Origin: an uncultured Anaerotruncus sp.
GTDB taxonomy: Bacteria; Bacillota; Clostridia; Oscillospirales; Ruminococcaceae
DNA: 32,854 bases
NCBI GenBank assembly: GCA_944385965.1
Contig: CALWZG010000041.1
Span: 1 to 32,854 of the forward strand
Reading direction: 5' to 3'
Part shown: positions 8,497 to 16,899 of the stretch, in pieces
Position numbering within the stretch: position 1 is the stretch's first letter
Layout: every line of letters begins with the position of its first letter
Program-made: the position numbers and the translations under genes
The notes under the pieces: generated by a model
The model's input: only the letters and a program-made list of their open reading frames with translations
Told to the model about the DNA's origin: nothing
The model's database searches: none

Positions 8497-10254
8497 CTAT
8501 TTCTTTTTGGACGCAAGAGAGGCTATGTACGCCTTCAGGTCGTCCTCTGACATGCTCGCGACCTCATCCTGCGATTTTTCATTTTGTTTGCTTAAAATGG
8601 TTTCTATATAAGCATCTGCGTCCTCCCGGCTGAAGGTCATGCCTGACACGGAGGTCAGAAGCTGGGTCACTACCCCCATCTGCTCCATATCCAGCTTAGA
8701 GGACAACAGTGTTAAGTCTACCGATTGGCCATTGGAAAGCCTGTCAAACAGCACCTGGGCGATAGCCCGGTTCCGGTCGGTGACAAACTGCTCCACCTTG
8801 ATTTTCTCAGCGATGCCTTCATAATAATCAGGATTCTTCATCAGAATCGCCAGCAGCTTATCCTCCGCCAAAGCGTATTTGATGTTCCTCGCCCGTTGGA
8901 TGTCCACCGTCTGGCCGTTTGGGCCTTTGGATTCACTATATAGTTTCAAGTCCTCCGACCTTCGGGCGTTCTTCTGGCGGCGGGCCACTTTCTTCATTTG
9001 AAATTCCAGCTGGGTCAGCACCGCCTTCTTGTCCACTTCCAGCTCCCCTGAAACCTTGGCAACATAAACATCCCGTTCCACCGGGTTCTGAATTCCGGCC
9101 ATCAGCTCCACAAACGCCTTTAAAAAGCCCACCTTGCCATCCGGCGTATCCAAATCGTACTGCCGTTTCAGCTTCATAATCTCAAACTCAGTGGCGTTGG
9201 AAGCCCCCTGAATCAACAGGCCGAACCGCTCCGCCCCAAAGTTCTTGATATACTCATCCGGGTCTTTGGCCCCGGTCATGGACAGCACCCGCACCTTGAT
9301 GCCCGCCTCAGACAACAGCCCCACCGCTCGTTTGGTAGCAGTTTGCCCCGCTTCATCTGAATCATAGGACAGCACCACCGTATCGGTGTACTGGGCCATC
9401 AAACGGGCCTGCTCAGAAGTAAGGGCAGTTCCCAAGGTGGCCACCCCGTTGTCAAATCCTGCCTGATGGACCGAAATCACATCCATATAGCCCTCACAAA
9501 GCAGCAGTTCCCGCTGTTTGGAGGCTTTGGCGAAATTCAGGGCGAACAGGTTGCGGCTTTTTTTGAATACCGGGGTATCGGCGGAGTTGAGATACTTGGG
9601 GCCTTTCTCCGCCCCCATCACCCGGCCCCCAAAGCCGATGACCCCTCCTCTTAAATCAATGATGGGGAACATAACCCGGTTGCGGAACTGGTCATAACAC
9701 TCCCCATTATTCCGAGGCCGGGCCACCGCCGCTGCCAGCAGCTCCTCCCGGCTAAACCCTTGGGAATACAGATACTTGCTGGTCTGGTCCCAGGAATTTG
9801 GGGCAAAGCCTAAGCCGAACCGGACAATGGTCCGATTGGTCAGCCCTCTTTGATGCAGGTAAGCCAACCCTACCCGGCCCTCCGGCTGTTTCAGGCACTC
9901 ATGGTAATAACGAGCCAGGGTACGATTCAGCTCCAGGATTCTGGTTTTCAGGTAGGCGGCTCGGTCATCCCCAGCGTCCTCCGGCATGGACATACCCGCC
10001 CGCTGAGCCAGGAATTTCACTGCCTCAACATACTCCAGGTTCTCAATGCGGCGGATGAAGGTAATCACATCCCCTCCCGCCCCGCAGCCAAAACAGAAAA
10101 AGCTCTGGTTTTCCGGGTACACCGTAAAGGAGGGGGTCTTTTCTGAGTGAAAAGGACAAAGCCCGGTGCTGACTCTCCCCCGTTTTCTCAGGTGGACATA
10201 CGAGGAAACCACCTGCTCTATATCATTATAGCTTTTCAGCTCTTGCAGGAACAA
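8497..10254 (-). CDS. dnaG: DNA primase
   Basis: A protein of about 585 residues that makes RNA primers at the replication fork. It has the CHC2 zinc finger (Cys33, His36, Cys54, Cys57), a catalytic core with TOPRIM signatures ([17 protein letters not shown] and [14 protein letters not shown]) and a C-terminal helicase-interacting region. The start is unclear. TTG 10254 is the only conventional in-frame start after the upstream stop, but the AAAGGAG ribosome site is 21 bases from it. Two consecutive ATC codons (10266 and 10263) lie at normal spacing and would give the N-terminal length I expect for Clostridia. I report the conservative TTG. It lies between dgt and rpoD in one operon. Confidence 0.95.
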   Translation of the reverse strand: MFLQELKSYNDIEQVVSSYVHLRKRGRVSTGLCPFHSEKTPSFTVYPENQSFFCFGCGAGGDVITFIRRIENLEYVEAVKFLAQRAGMSMPEDAGDDRAAYLKTRILELNRTLARYYHECLKQPEGRVGLAYLHQRGLTNRTIVRFGLGFAPNSWDQTSKYLYSQGFSREELLAAAVARPRNNGECYDQFRNRVMFPIIDLRGGVIGFGGRVMGAEKGPKYLNSADTPVFKKSRNLFALNFAKASKQRELLLCEGYMDVISVHQAGFDNGVATLGTALTSEQARLMAQYTDTVVLSYDSDEAGQTATKRAVGLLSEAGIKVRVLSMTGAKDPDEYIKNFGAERFGLLIQGASNATEFEIMKLKRQYDLDTPDGKVGFLKAFVELMAGIQNPVERDVYVAKVSGELEVDKKAVLTQLEFQMKKVARRQKNARRSEDLKLYSESKGPNGQTVDIQRARNIKYALAEDKLLAILMKNPDYYEGIAEKIKVEQFVTDRNRAIAQVLFDRLSNGQSVDLTLLSSKLDMEQMGVVTQLLTSVSGMTFSREDADAYIETILSKQNEKSQDEVASMSEDDLKAYIASLASKKK

Positions 10255-10292
10255 ATCTGAGATGATAGGGCCTTGCTCCTTTCTCTAGGTTC

Positions 10293-11303
10293 TCAAAATC
10301 CCCAGGAATGGGGAATAAACAGGTTCTCACAGGTTGTCACGGCGTACCGGTCGGACATCCCTGATATGTAATCACAGGCGGCTCGGCAGACATCCGCCTC
10401 CTCCAGAATCTCCTGGTATTCCGGCGGCATCTTCTCGGGGTGCTTGGTAAAATAGTCATAAAGCTGGGCAACCACCCATTGGGCCTTTTTTTCTTCCCCT
10501 TTCGCCGCAGGGTTGGTGTAGACTGCCTCATACATAAAGGTGTTAAACTGATGGAAGGCCCGGTCTATTTCCGGGGACATGGCGATGTTCTCCTGGCTGT
10601 TTTCCAGGATGGAGGTAATCATAGCGGTAATCCGCTGGGATTTCCCCCGTCCCAGATGATACTTGATTTCCCAGGGAATCTCCTCCTCGGTCAGCACCTT
10701 GGCCCGGACAGCGTCCTCCAAATCGTGGTTCAGATAAGCGATTTTATCCGCGAAATACACCACCCGCCCTTCCAGAGTGGCGGCCTTTCCCTCCGGGGAG
10801 GGATTGGAATAGGAATGGCAGGCGATTCCGTTGCGGGTTTCCCAGGTCAGATTCAGACCCTTCCCATCCTTTTCCAGCCGTTCCACCACCCGCACGCTTT
10901 GTTGGGCGTGGGAAAACCCATAGGGACACAGCTCCTTGAGAACCCGCTCCCCTGAGTGGCCAAAAGGGGTATGCCCCAAATCGTGCCCCAAGGCGATGGC
11001 CTCTGTCAGCTCCACATTCAGCCTTAAAGCGGTGGCCAGGGTCTTGGCAATCTGGTTTACCTCCAGGGTATGGGTAAGGCGAGTGCGGTAATGGTCTCCC
11101 TCTGGAGAGAGAAACACCTGGGTTTTGTGCATCAGCCGCCGGAAAGCACTGCAATGGACAATCCGGTCCCGGTCCCGGGCGAAGGGGGTACGGATGGGAC
11201 ATTCCTCCTCCGGCCGCTGCCGGCCTTTGGAGTTCTGGGAAAGGCAGGCGTAAGCCGACAGGGTCTCCGCCTGGGTGCGCTGGGTGCGTTCCCGAATGGT
11301 CAT
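10293..11303 (-). CDS. dgt: dGTPase-like HD-domain triphosphohydrolase
   Basis: A 336-residue protein of the deoxyguanosinetriphosphate triphosphohydrolase-like family. HD metal-site motifs are visible: the histidine in RTRLTHTLEVNQIA, then HDLGHTPFGHSGE, and a later Asp in ADKIAYLNHDLEDA. Family members hydrolyse dNTPs to deoxynucleosides and triphosphate, which affects the dNTP pool. ATG 11303 is chosen because AGGGAGGTG lies six bases upstream; a GTG at 11312 is part of that ribosome site. It ends 27-38 bases before dnaG, depending on the dnaG start, a linkage common in Clostridia. The TATAATATAAT sequence at about 11355-11365 could be a -10, but I saw no good -35. Confidence 0.93.
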   Translation of the reverse strand: MTIRERTQRTQAETLSAYACLSQNSKGRQRPEEECPIRTPFARDRDRIVHCSAFRRLMHKTQVFLSPEGDHYRTRLTHTLEVNQIAKTLATALRLNVELTEAIALGHDLGHTPFGHSGERVLKELCPYGFSHAQQSVRVVERLEKDGKGLNLTWETRNGIACHSYSNPSPEGKAATLEGRVVYFADKIAYLNHDLEDAVRAKVLTEEEIPWEIKYHLGRGKSQRITAMITSILENSQENIAMSPEIDRAFHQFNTFMYEAVYTNPAAKGEEKKAQWVVAQLYDYFTKHPEKMPPEYQEILEEADVCRAACDYISGMSDRYAVTTCENLFIPHSWGF

Positions 11304-11439
11304 AAGCCACACCTCCCTGAAAAAAGTCCTTTTTAGGAATTTTGTGGTCTTTCTATTATATTATACTCCGTGGAAAGAAAAAATCCTTCCTGGCGCAGAA
11401 ATTTCTTGCAAAAGACAGAATTTCCTTTTTTTCGTCCGC

Positions 11440-12066
11440 TCATTGGGGCAGGCAGTCGAACCGGTGGTCCACCACCTGAGGCACAACCTGAGCGCTGGTC
11501 AGCTCGGTGAGAGCCTTTTGGAAGCCTTCCACATAGCAGTCCTTCAGCAGGATTCTCAGCCGCACCATCACCCCAAAATCCGAAAAGGTCACCTGGGCGT
11601 GATGCTGGGGCAGCAGATAGGAAATTTTTCCATATAAGTCATACCCGAATTCCATCTCCAGTTCGGTGCAGGGGCTCATGGTCTTTTTTCCGCCAGCGTC
11701 CACAGCGATTTTCGCCCCATGGGAATAGGCCCGCACCAAACCTCCCGCACCAAGCAGAATGCCCCCAAAATAGCGGGTGACCACTACCACTACATCGGTG
11801 AGGCCCTCCTTTTGCAGCACCTCCAGCACTGGGACCCCCGCTGTGCCTTGGGGTTCCCCATCATCCGAGTAGCGGCGCACCTGTCCCTCCCGCAAAATAT
11901 AAGCGTACACATTGTGGGTGGCGTCCCAATATTGGGCCTTCTTCTCATTGATAAAAGCGATGGCTTCTTCCTCGGTGGTCACCGGACGGATAGAGCCGAT
12001 AAACCGGGAACGCCGTTCCACAAACTCATCCTGGCCGTATCCCTCTAAAGTTGTATACTCCTCCAT
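11440..12066 (-). CDS. YigZ/IMPACT (UPF0029) family protein
   Basis: A 208-residue protein with the family motifs RSRFIGSIRPV, DATHNVYAYI, YSDDGEPQGTAGVPVLEVL and VVVVTRYFGGILLGAGGLVRAYSHGA, plus a C-terminal ferredoxin-like domain. The eukaryotic relative IMPACT regulates the kinase GCN2. The bacterial role is not settled, though links to translation or proteolysis have been proposed. AAGGAGG precedes ATG 12066. The gene starts only nine bases after the last SEL1 gene, so it is probably cotranscribed with the SEL1 train, and 136 bases separate it from dgt. Confidence 0.93.
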   Translation of the reverse strand: MEEYTTLEGYGQDEFVERRSRFIGSIRPVTTEEEAIAFINEKKAQYWDATHNVYAYILREGQVRRYSDDGEPQGTAGVPVLEVLQKEGLTDVVVVVTRYFGGILLGAGGLVRAYSHGAKIAVDAGGKKTMSPCTELEMEFGYDLYGKISYLLPQHHAQVTFSDFGVMVRLRILLKDCYVEGFQKALTELTSAQVVPQVVDHRFDCLPQ

Positions 12067-12075
12067 GTTTCCTCC

Positions 12076-13272
12076 TTAATTCCGGTCCAGTTCCGCCAAA
12101 GCGTCCTTCGCCTCTTTCAAGCCCGCTTGCAGCGCTCTCTCATAGCAGTTTCTGGCCTCTTCCAGGTCAACCTCCACCCCGGTTCCATGCTGGTAGGCGT
12201 CCCCCAGATTGTACCAGCCATAGGCGCTTCCTAAGCTGGCTGCCCGGTTATACCAGACCACCGCCTCCTTCTTTTCCATGGGTACCCCTTGGCCATTGGC
12301 GTACATATACCCAATAGAAGCACAGGCGTCCGGGTGGGGCCCGGTCTCATAGGCTTTCAGATACCACTCCATCGATTCCGGGTAATCCACAGTCTGGCCC
12401 CACTCCCCACGGTGATAGGCACAGCCCAGCTGGAAACAAGCCTGAGAGTCCTCTTTGCGAGCGGCCTGGCGGAGCAGATGGATGCCCCGGTCAAAATTCT
12501 GTTCTGTTCCCCATCCATGCAGGCAGCACAGGCCCAGGCTTCTCAAGCAAGCGGGGTCCCCCAGTTGGGCGCCGGTGGCGTAGCAGTCAAAGGCCTGCTC
12601 CAAATCCCGCTCTTTCCCCAGCCCCTCCTGCCAGATATAGCCCAGCCAGGCCCAGCCATTGATACAGCCCTGTTCTATCCCGTCCCGGAACTCATACTCC
12701 GCCAGATGGTTAAAGAATTCAGGGTCCTCCTTCCTGGCCTGCCTCAGATAAATTTCCCCCAGGGCGCAGTAGGCCTCCGGCACCTTTTGATTGCGGGCTT
12801 TCTGGAAAAATTCCTTGGCCCGGCTGTCGCTGGGGGAAACGCCCCAGCCGTTTTGATAACACCTGCCGGTGTAATAAACACAAAGTTTCTCATCTCTTTG
12901 GGCGCCTCTGGAAAACCACTGAAACGCTTTGGAAAGATTCCGCTGGGTCCCAATCCCTTTCAGAAAGCACATCCCCAAATGATACATAGCCTGGGGAGAT
13001 TTCTTTTTGGCGGCCTGGGAAAAATAGTTCACCGCTTTTTCCGGGTCTTTCCTGACCCCATGGCCCTTTAAACAGCGCACCCCCATATCCACCAGGGCAT
13101 TGGCGTCCCCTTTGGCGGCCGCCTCCAGGCTAGCCTGAACCTCAGCTTTCGCCCTTTCCTCAATGGCGGATTCATTGGCTTTGATTTGGTTCAGGCTCTT
13201 CTTATCCTTATTGCTCTGAAAGCTGTGGCTCCCCGCTCCATTGTCCCAGCTTTTCTTTCCAATTTCCGGCAT
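12076..13272 (-). CDS. SEL1-repeat protein, 398 residues
   Basis: After an N-terminal tail (MPEIGKKSWDNG, then a basic, polar stretch to about residue 45) the protein consists of about nine SEL1-like repeats of 36-38 residues with the usual pattern (A..LG..Y..G.GV..D...A..WY..AA..G), then a short cap ending AKDALAELDRN. SEL1 repeats form alpha-helical solenoids that bind other proteins. No signal peptide or membrane helix is seen, so the protein is probably cytoplasmic. The fourth repeat is degenerate, with an insertion. It is the fifth and last SEL1 gene of the set. ATG 13272 follows GGAGGAAGGA. Confidence 0.9.
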   Translation of the reverse strand: MPEIGKKSWDNGAGSHSFQSNKDKKSLNQIKANESAIEERAKAEVQASLEAAAKGDANALVDMGVRCLKGHGVRKDPEKAVNYFSQAAKKKSPQAMYHLGMCFLKGIGTQRNLSKAFQWFSRGAQRDEKLCVYYTGRCYQNGWGVSPSDSRAKEFFQKARNQKVPEAYCALGEIYLRQARKEDPEFFNHLAEYEFRDGIEQGCINGWAWLGYIWQEGLGKERDLEQAFDCYATGAQLGDPACLRSLGLCCLHGWGTEQNFDRGIHLLRQAARKEDSQACFQLGCAYHRGEWGQTVDYPESMEWYLKAYETGPHPDACASIGYMYANGQGVPMEKKEAVVWYNRAASLGSAYGWYNLGDAYQHGTGVEVDLEEARNCYERALQAGLKEAKDALAELDRN

Positions 13273-13298
13273 ATTCCTTCCTCCAAAGTCTATGGATT

Positions 13299-13883
13299 TT
13301 ACAGCCGCTCTCCAGGTACAAAACCCAGTTCATCCGCTCTGTCAAACCATCTTTTCGCTTCTTCCTCATCCTGAGGAACCCCTTTTCCAGAACGGTAAAG
13401 CAACCCTAGCCGATAGGCGGATTCTCCATCATCGCCCCATTCATAGGCTTCCCGGTAATATGCCGCAGCCTTTTCCGGGTCTTGAGGGCAGCCCAGCCCA
13501 CGCTCGCAGAGATACCCCAAGCTGAAAGCGGCGTCCCCATCCTCCTGCTGGTAGGATTTTGTATACCAATAAATGGCCCTCTCATAATCCTGGGGCACCC
13601 CTCTGCCATTCTCATAGCAATCTCCCAGATTGCACTGGGCAAAGGGCAGACCTCCTTCCGCCGCCTTGGTGTACCACTCAGCGGCTTTTGACACGTCCCC
13701 CTCTTTCTCATCGTCCAGTATACAGGCTAGGTGAAACATTGCCATCAGGTTCCCTTTTTGAGCCTGGACAAGAAGCTTCTCCTGGACAGAGCCACCTTTT
13801 TTCCACAGGGGCTGTCTTTGCTTGTTAAAAACTTCATGGCTCTTGAAGTTGGAATCTTCTGTATTTTTCATACCAAATCTCAT
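13299..13883 (-). CDS. SEL1-repeat protein, short, 194 residues
   Basis: A short tail and LLVQAQKGNLMAMFHLA are followed by about four SEL1 repeats (for example FAQCNLGDCYENGRGVPQDYERAIYWYTKS). The protein ends in a partial unit (KRWFDRADELGFVPGERL) without the AKEAL-type cap seen in the other four proteins. It may be a shortened paralogue. ATG 13883 is chosen because GAAGGAG lies seven bases upstream; the upstream TTG at 13901 is less likely. It starts 14 bases after the preceding SEL1 gene. No secretion or membrane signal was seen. Confidence 0.88.
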   Translation of the reverse strand: MRFGMKNTEDSNFKSHEVFNKQRQPLWKKGGSVQEKLLVQAQKGNLMAMFHLACILDDEKEGDVSKAAEWYTKAAEGGLPFAQCNLGDCYENGRGVPQDYERAIYWYTKSYQQEDGDAAFSLGYLCERGLGCPQDPEKAAAYYREAYEWGDDGESAYRLGLLYRSGKGVPQDEEEAKRWFDRADELGFVPGERL

Positions 13884-13897
13884 CTGGATTCTCCTTC

Positions 13898-15475
13898 TCA
13901 ATTTTTGTTGGAGGATGCCAGCGGTTTTTGATGGGACAGCTCCTTCAAAGCCTCTTTAGCTTCCTCACAGCCAAGGCGCAGAGCGCTTTTAAACCAACCC
14001 TGTGCTTTTTTCAGGTCTTGGTCCAGGCCCTTTCCCTGGGCGTAAAGCTGTCCCAGTCGATAAGCCACCTGTCCATTTTCCCCAAGCTGGTAACAGTGCA
14101 GGTAATACTCCGCTGCCAAAATAGGGTTGGGCGTTGTTCCTATCCCCTGGTCATAAGCCAGCGCCACCTGAAACAAAGCGGTATTGTCCCCCGCCTTCAC
14201 CGACTGGAGATACCAATAAAAAGCCATCTCCTGATTCTTGACCACCCCGAATCCCTTTTCATAACATTGGGCCAGCGCCCGCATACAGGGGGTAAAATTT
14301 TCTTCTGCGCCTTCCCGATACCAGTGGGCCGCATGTCTTTGGTCCTCCTCTGTACACTCCTTCTTCTGGGAAAACAGCTCTCCCAAAGCATACATGCAGT
14401 GGATTTCCCCACGCTCCGCGCCCTGCTTGAACCATTCTATGGCTTTCTCACTGTTAGACTCTTCCAGGCCAATTCCATCCCGGTAACAGCAGGCCAGCTG
14501 ATACATGCCCTGAATCTGGCCCGCCTTGGCAGCCTGTTTGTACCAATAAAACGCTTTATGCCCATTTACTTTCTGACCTGTCCCATTCAAATAGCTTTCA
14601 GCCAGACTGAACATGGCTTCCGGATACCCTTTTTCCGCTGCTTCCCGATACCATTTTATAGCGTATTTGGGATTGGGTTCCCCAGCCCAGCCTTCTGTCA
14701 ATCCTTGGGCCAATTGATACATGGAGGGAACAGAGCCCGCCTTAGCCCCTTTTTCATACCATTGGAAGGCGGTGGGCAGGTCCACTTTGCCCAAATCTCC
14801 CTGCTGGTAAAACTCTCCCAGACGGTACATGGCTGGGGCGTAACCCAATTCTGCCGCTTTCTGATACCACTCCACAGCGGCTTTCAAATCACTGACTACC
14901 CCTATTCCTTGGTCATAGCACCGGCCCACCTGATAAATCGCCTTCAAAACCCCTGCCTGAGCGGATTTCCGGTACCACTTCAAGGCTTCCAGGCGATCCA
15001 TGGGGGTTCCCCGGCCTTCCTCATACAACTGTCCCAAACTGCACATAGCCAAAGGATCTCCAGCTTCCGCCGCTTCATTGTACCAATAAAAGGCTCTTTT
15101 ATAGTCCTTTTCATCGTAGGCCAGCCCCGCTAAATGACAGCGGGCTTTCTGATGTTCTTTCATGGCGGCCTGCTCATACCAGAACATTGCGTTTCCCAAA
15201 GAACGGGTAAATCCATCCCCACCAATCTCGTACCGCAGCCCCAGCTGAAACATAGCCTCCCTGTCTCCCACCTGAGCCTTCTCTAAAAGCTTCTGCTCCA
15301 GTTCGCCTCCTGTAAGCCGTTTCCACGGCTGCTGCCTGCGCTTATTTTTTCCTTCCAGCCGATGTGGAAACTGCTTCTTGGCCTCTTCCTCTTTAGGCTC
15401 CTGCTGAGGTGTTTGTTTCGGTGCCTGGGGAGGGGTCTGCTGACGCCGGCTTCCAACTCTCCTTAATCCAAGCAT
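13898..15475 (-). CDS. SEL1-repeat protein, 525 residues, with Pro/Gln-rich tail
   Basis: An N-terminal basic and Pro/Gln-rich disordered region (about residues 1-50, with RRQQTPPQAPKQTPQQ) precedes about twelve SEL1 repeats and a cap ending AKEALKELSHQK. The repeat from about residue 105 is short (EHQKARCHLAGLAYDEKDYKRAFYWY), the others being close to 36 residues. It is probably a cytoplasmic solenoid scaffold. ATG 15475 follows AGGAGG by seven bases and lies inside the end of the upstream SEL1 gene, a 13-nt overlap, so the two are translationally coupled. A longer frame to 15580 has no ribosome site and would overlap much more. Confidence 0.9.
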   Translation of the reverse strand: MLGLRRVGSRRQQTPPQAPKQTPQQEPKEEEAKKQFPHRLEGKNKRRQQPWKRLTGGELEQKLLEKAQVGDREAMFQLGLRYEIGGDGFTRSLGNAMFWYEQAAMKEHQKARCHLAGLAYDEKDYKRAFYWYNEAAEAGDPLAMCSLGQLYEEGRGTPMDRLEALKWYRKSAQAGVLKAIYQVGRCYDQGIGVVSDLKAAVEWYQKAAELGYAPAMYRLGEFYQQGDLGKVDLPTAFQWYEKGAKAGSVPSMYQLAQGLTEGWAGEPNPKYAIKWYREAAEKGYPEAMFSLAESYLNGTGQKVNGHKAFYWYKQAAKAGQIQGMYQLACCYRDGIGLEESNSEKAIEWFKQGAERGEIHCMYALGELFSQKKECTEEDQRHAAHWYREGAEENFTPCMRALAQCYEKGFGVVKNQEMAFYWYLQSVKAGDNTALFQVALAYDQGIGTTPNPILAAEYYLHCYQLGENGQVAYRLGQLYAQGKGLDQDLKKAQGWFKSALRLGCEEAKEALKELSHQKPLASSNKN

Positions 15476-16797
15476 TTTAAAGCCTCCTGTGCTTTTTTGT
15501 CTCCTAGTTTGGCTCCCTCGGTATACCATTTCCGGGCCAGCTCCAAATCCTGTTTTACGCCGATACTGTTTCTGTAACAATCCCCCAGCCGACGGGCCGC
15601 TTTCGCTTTATACCCCAGCTCATACGCCCTTTTATAAAGCTCAAAAGCCTTTTCCAGGTCCTGGCTGACTCCCCAGCCGTACTCATAGCAATATCCCAAG
15701 CTGTAAACGGCACAGTCATTGTCCTTGTCTGCCGCTTGCTGATACCAATGGACCGCCTGAGTCAAATCTTTTTCCACGCCTCTCCCCTTTTCATAGCAAT
15801 CCCCCAGGTTGCACATACATTGGGCGTGACCCTGCTGTGCCCCTTTCCGGTACCAATAAACCGCTTTTTCCTGGTCCGCCACTGTACCATTCCCATGCTG
15901 ATAGTGCCAGCCCAGGTTGCACATAGCGCTGACATGACCCTTTTCCGCTGCCTGTTGGTACCAGTAAAACGCTTTCTCGATATTCTTTTCTACCCCTTCG
16001 CCATGCTCATAGTTCCAAGCCAGATTGTACATCGCTTGACGATTTCCGCTCTGGACGGCTTTCAGATACCACTGAACCGCCTGCTCATGGTCCAAGGGTA
16101 CCCCTTCCCCGAAATCATAGCGGTATCCCAGGTTGCACATAGCGCCCCCATGGCCGTTCTCCGCCGCCTTACGGTACCACCCAATGGCTTCCTCAAATTG
16201 TTTTTCTCCCTCCAACAGCTGTCCCATATGGAACATGGCCTGCACAAGGCCCTTTGCGGCAGCCTGCTCAAACCACTCCCTGGCTTTCCCCAAATCTTTT
16301 GGGACCCCTTCTCCATGCTCATAATTCCAGCCTATGTTATACATCGCTTGGTAGCTTCCACCTTCGACGGCTTTCAGATACCATTGGATTGCCTGCTCAT
16401 GGTCCAGAGGAACCCCTTCCCCAAAATCATAGTGGTATCCCAAGCTGCACATGGCACCCGCATGACCTTTCTCCGCCGCTCTTCTGTGCCACGCTACCGC
16501 TTGCTCAAAATTTTTTTCATTCTCAAACAGCTCTCCCAACCGGAACATGGCGGACACATCCCCTTTTTGAGCCAATAAAAGATATCTGGTCTTAGGGTCC
16601 CTTCGATTTCTGGGGACCTGAGGTTCTGCCATCTTTTCAGGATGTTCCATCATTTTTTCCGGGTCAGGATTGGGCAGTTCGCCTTTATAGCGGGGACGAT
16701 TTTTGCTGAAAGCCAGTCCTCCCTTGTTAAATTCTGATTTCATTCCCTGTTGGTGACTGGGCCTCCCTGCCCAGGACTTTTCACCTATCTTTGGCAT
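15463..16797 (-). CDS. SEL1-repeat protein, 444 residues, with internal duplication
   Basis: The N-terminal tail MPKIGEKSWAGR resembles that of the 398-residue paralogue. A polar region to about residue 72 leads into ten SEL1 repeats and a cap ending AQEALKCLD. Residues 79-182 and 183-286 are two copies of the same three-repeat block, identical at 71 of 104 positions, with a short first repeat (EKNFEQAVAW / EKQFEEAIGW) in each. A ribosome site AAAGGAGG precedes ATG 16797. The 102-base gap from the upstream gene holds a perfect hairpin. No signal peptide or membrane segment was seen, so a cytoplasmic protein-binding scaffold is the likely role. Confidence 0.9.
   Translation of the reverse strand: MPKIGEKSWAGRPSHQQGMKSEFNKGGLAFSKNRPRYKGELPNPDPEKMMEHPEKMAEPQVPRNRRDPKTRYLLLAQKGDVSAMFRLGELFENEKNFEQAVAWHRRAAEKGHAGAMCSLGYHYDFGEGVPLDHEQAIQWYLKAVEGGSYQAMYNIGWNYEHGEGVPKDLGKAREWFEQAAAKGLVQAMFHMGQLLEGEKQFEEAIGWYRKAAENGHGGAMCNLGYRYDFGEGVPLDHEQAVQWYLKAVQSGNRQAMYNLAWNYEHGEGVEKNIEKAFYWYQQAAEKGHVSAMCNLGWHYQHGNGTVADQEKAVYWYRKGAQQGHAQCMCNLGDCYEKGRGVEKDLTQAVHWYQQAADKDNDCAVYSLGYCYEYGWGVSQDLEKAFELYKRAYELGYKAKAARRLGDCYRNSIGVKQDLELARKWYTEGAKLGDKKAQEALKCLD
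15940..16563 (-). repeat. Tandem duplication of a 312-bp (three SEL1-repeat) block
   Basis: Copies 16252-16563 and 15940-16251 encode 104 residues each and align without gaps at 68% identity. DFGEGVPLDHEQA and WNYEHGEGV are unchanged in both. Confidence 0.85.
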
Positions 16798-16819
16798 CCT
16801 AAAACCTCCTTTTGTCCCT

Positions 16820-16838
16820 GGTATCTTGAAACGATACC
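16820..16838 (-). other. Small inverted repeat in front of a SEL1 gene
   Basis: GGTATC (16820-16825) and GATACC (16833-16838) flank seven bases, just upstream of the ribosome site of the 444-residue SEL1 gene. It could form a weak hairpin in the leader, but the role is unknown. Confidence 0.35.
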
Positions 16839-16860
16839 TTTCCCTCTATTGTACGTCACA

Positions 16861-16888
16861 CAAGGGTCCGCTGGACAGCGGACCCTTG
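16861..16888 (-). other. Perfect GC-rich hairpin between two SEL1 genes
   Basis: Thirteen-base arms CAAGGGTCCGCTG and CAGCGGACCCTTG are separated by two bases. It starts 12 bases after the stop of the 788-residue SEL1 gene. On the minus strand it is followed by TGTGTGACG rather than a T run, so it is a poor intrinsic terminator. An RNA-stabilising or attenuating hairpin is more likely. Confidence 0.6.
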
Positions 16889-16899
16889 ACAATGGGGTT

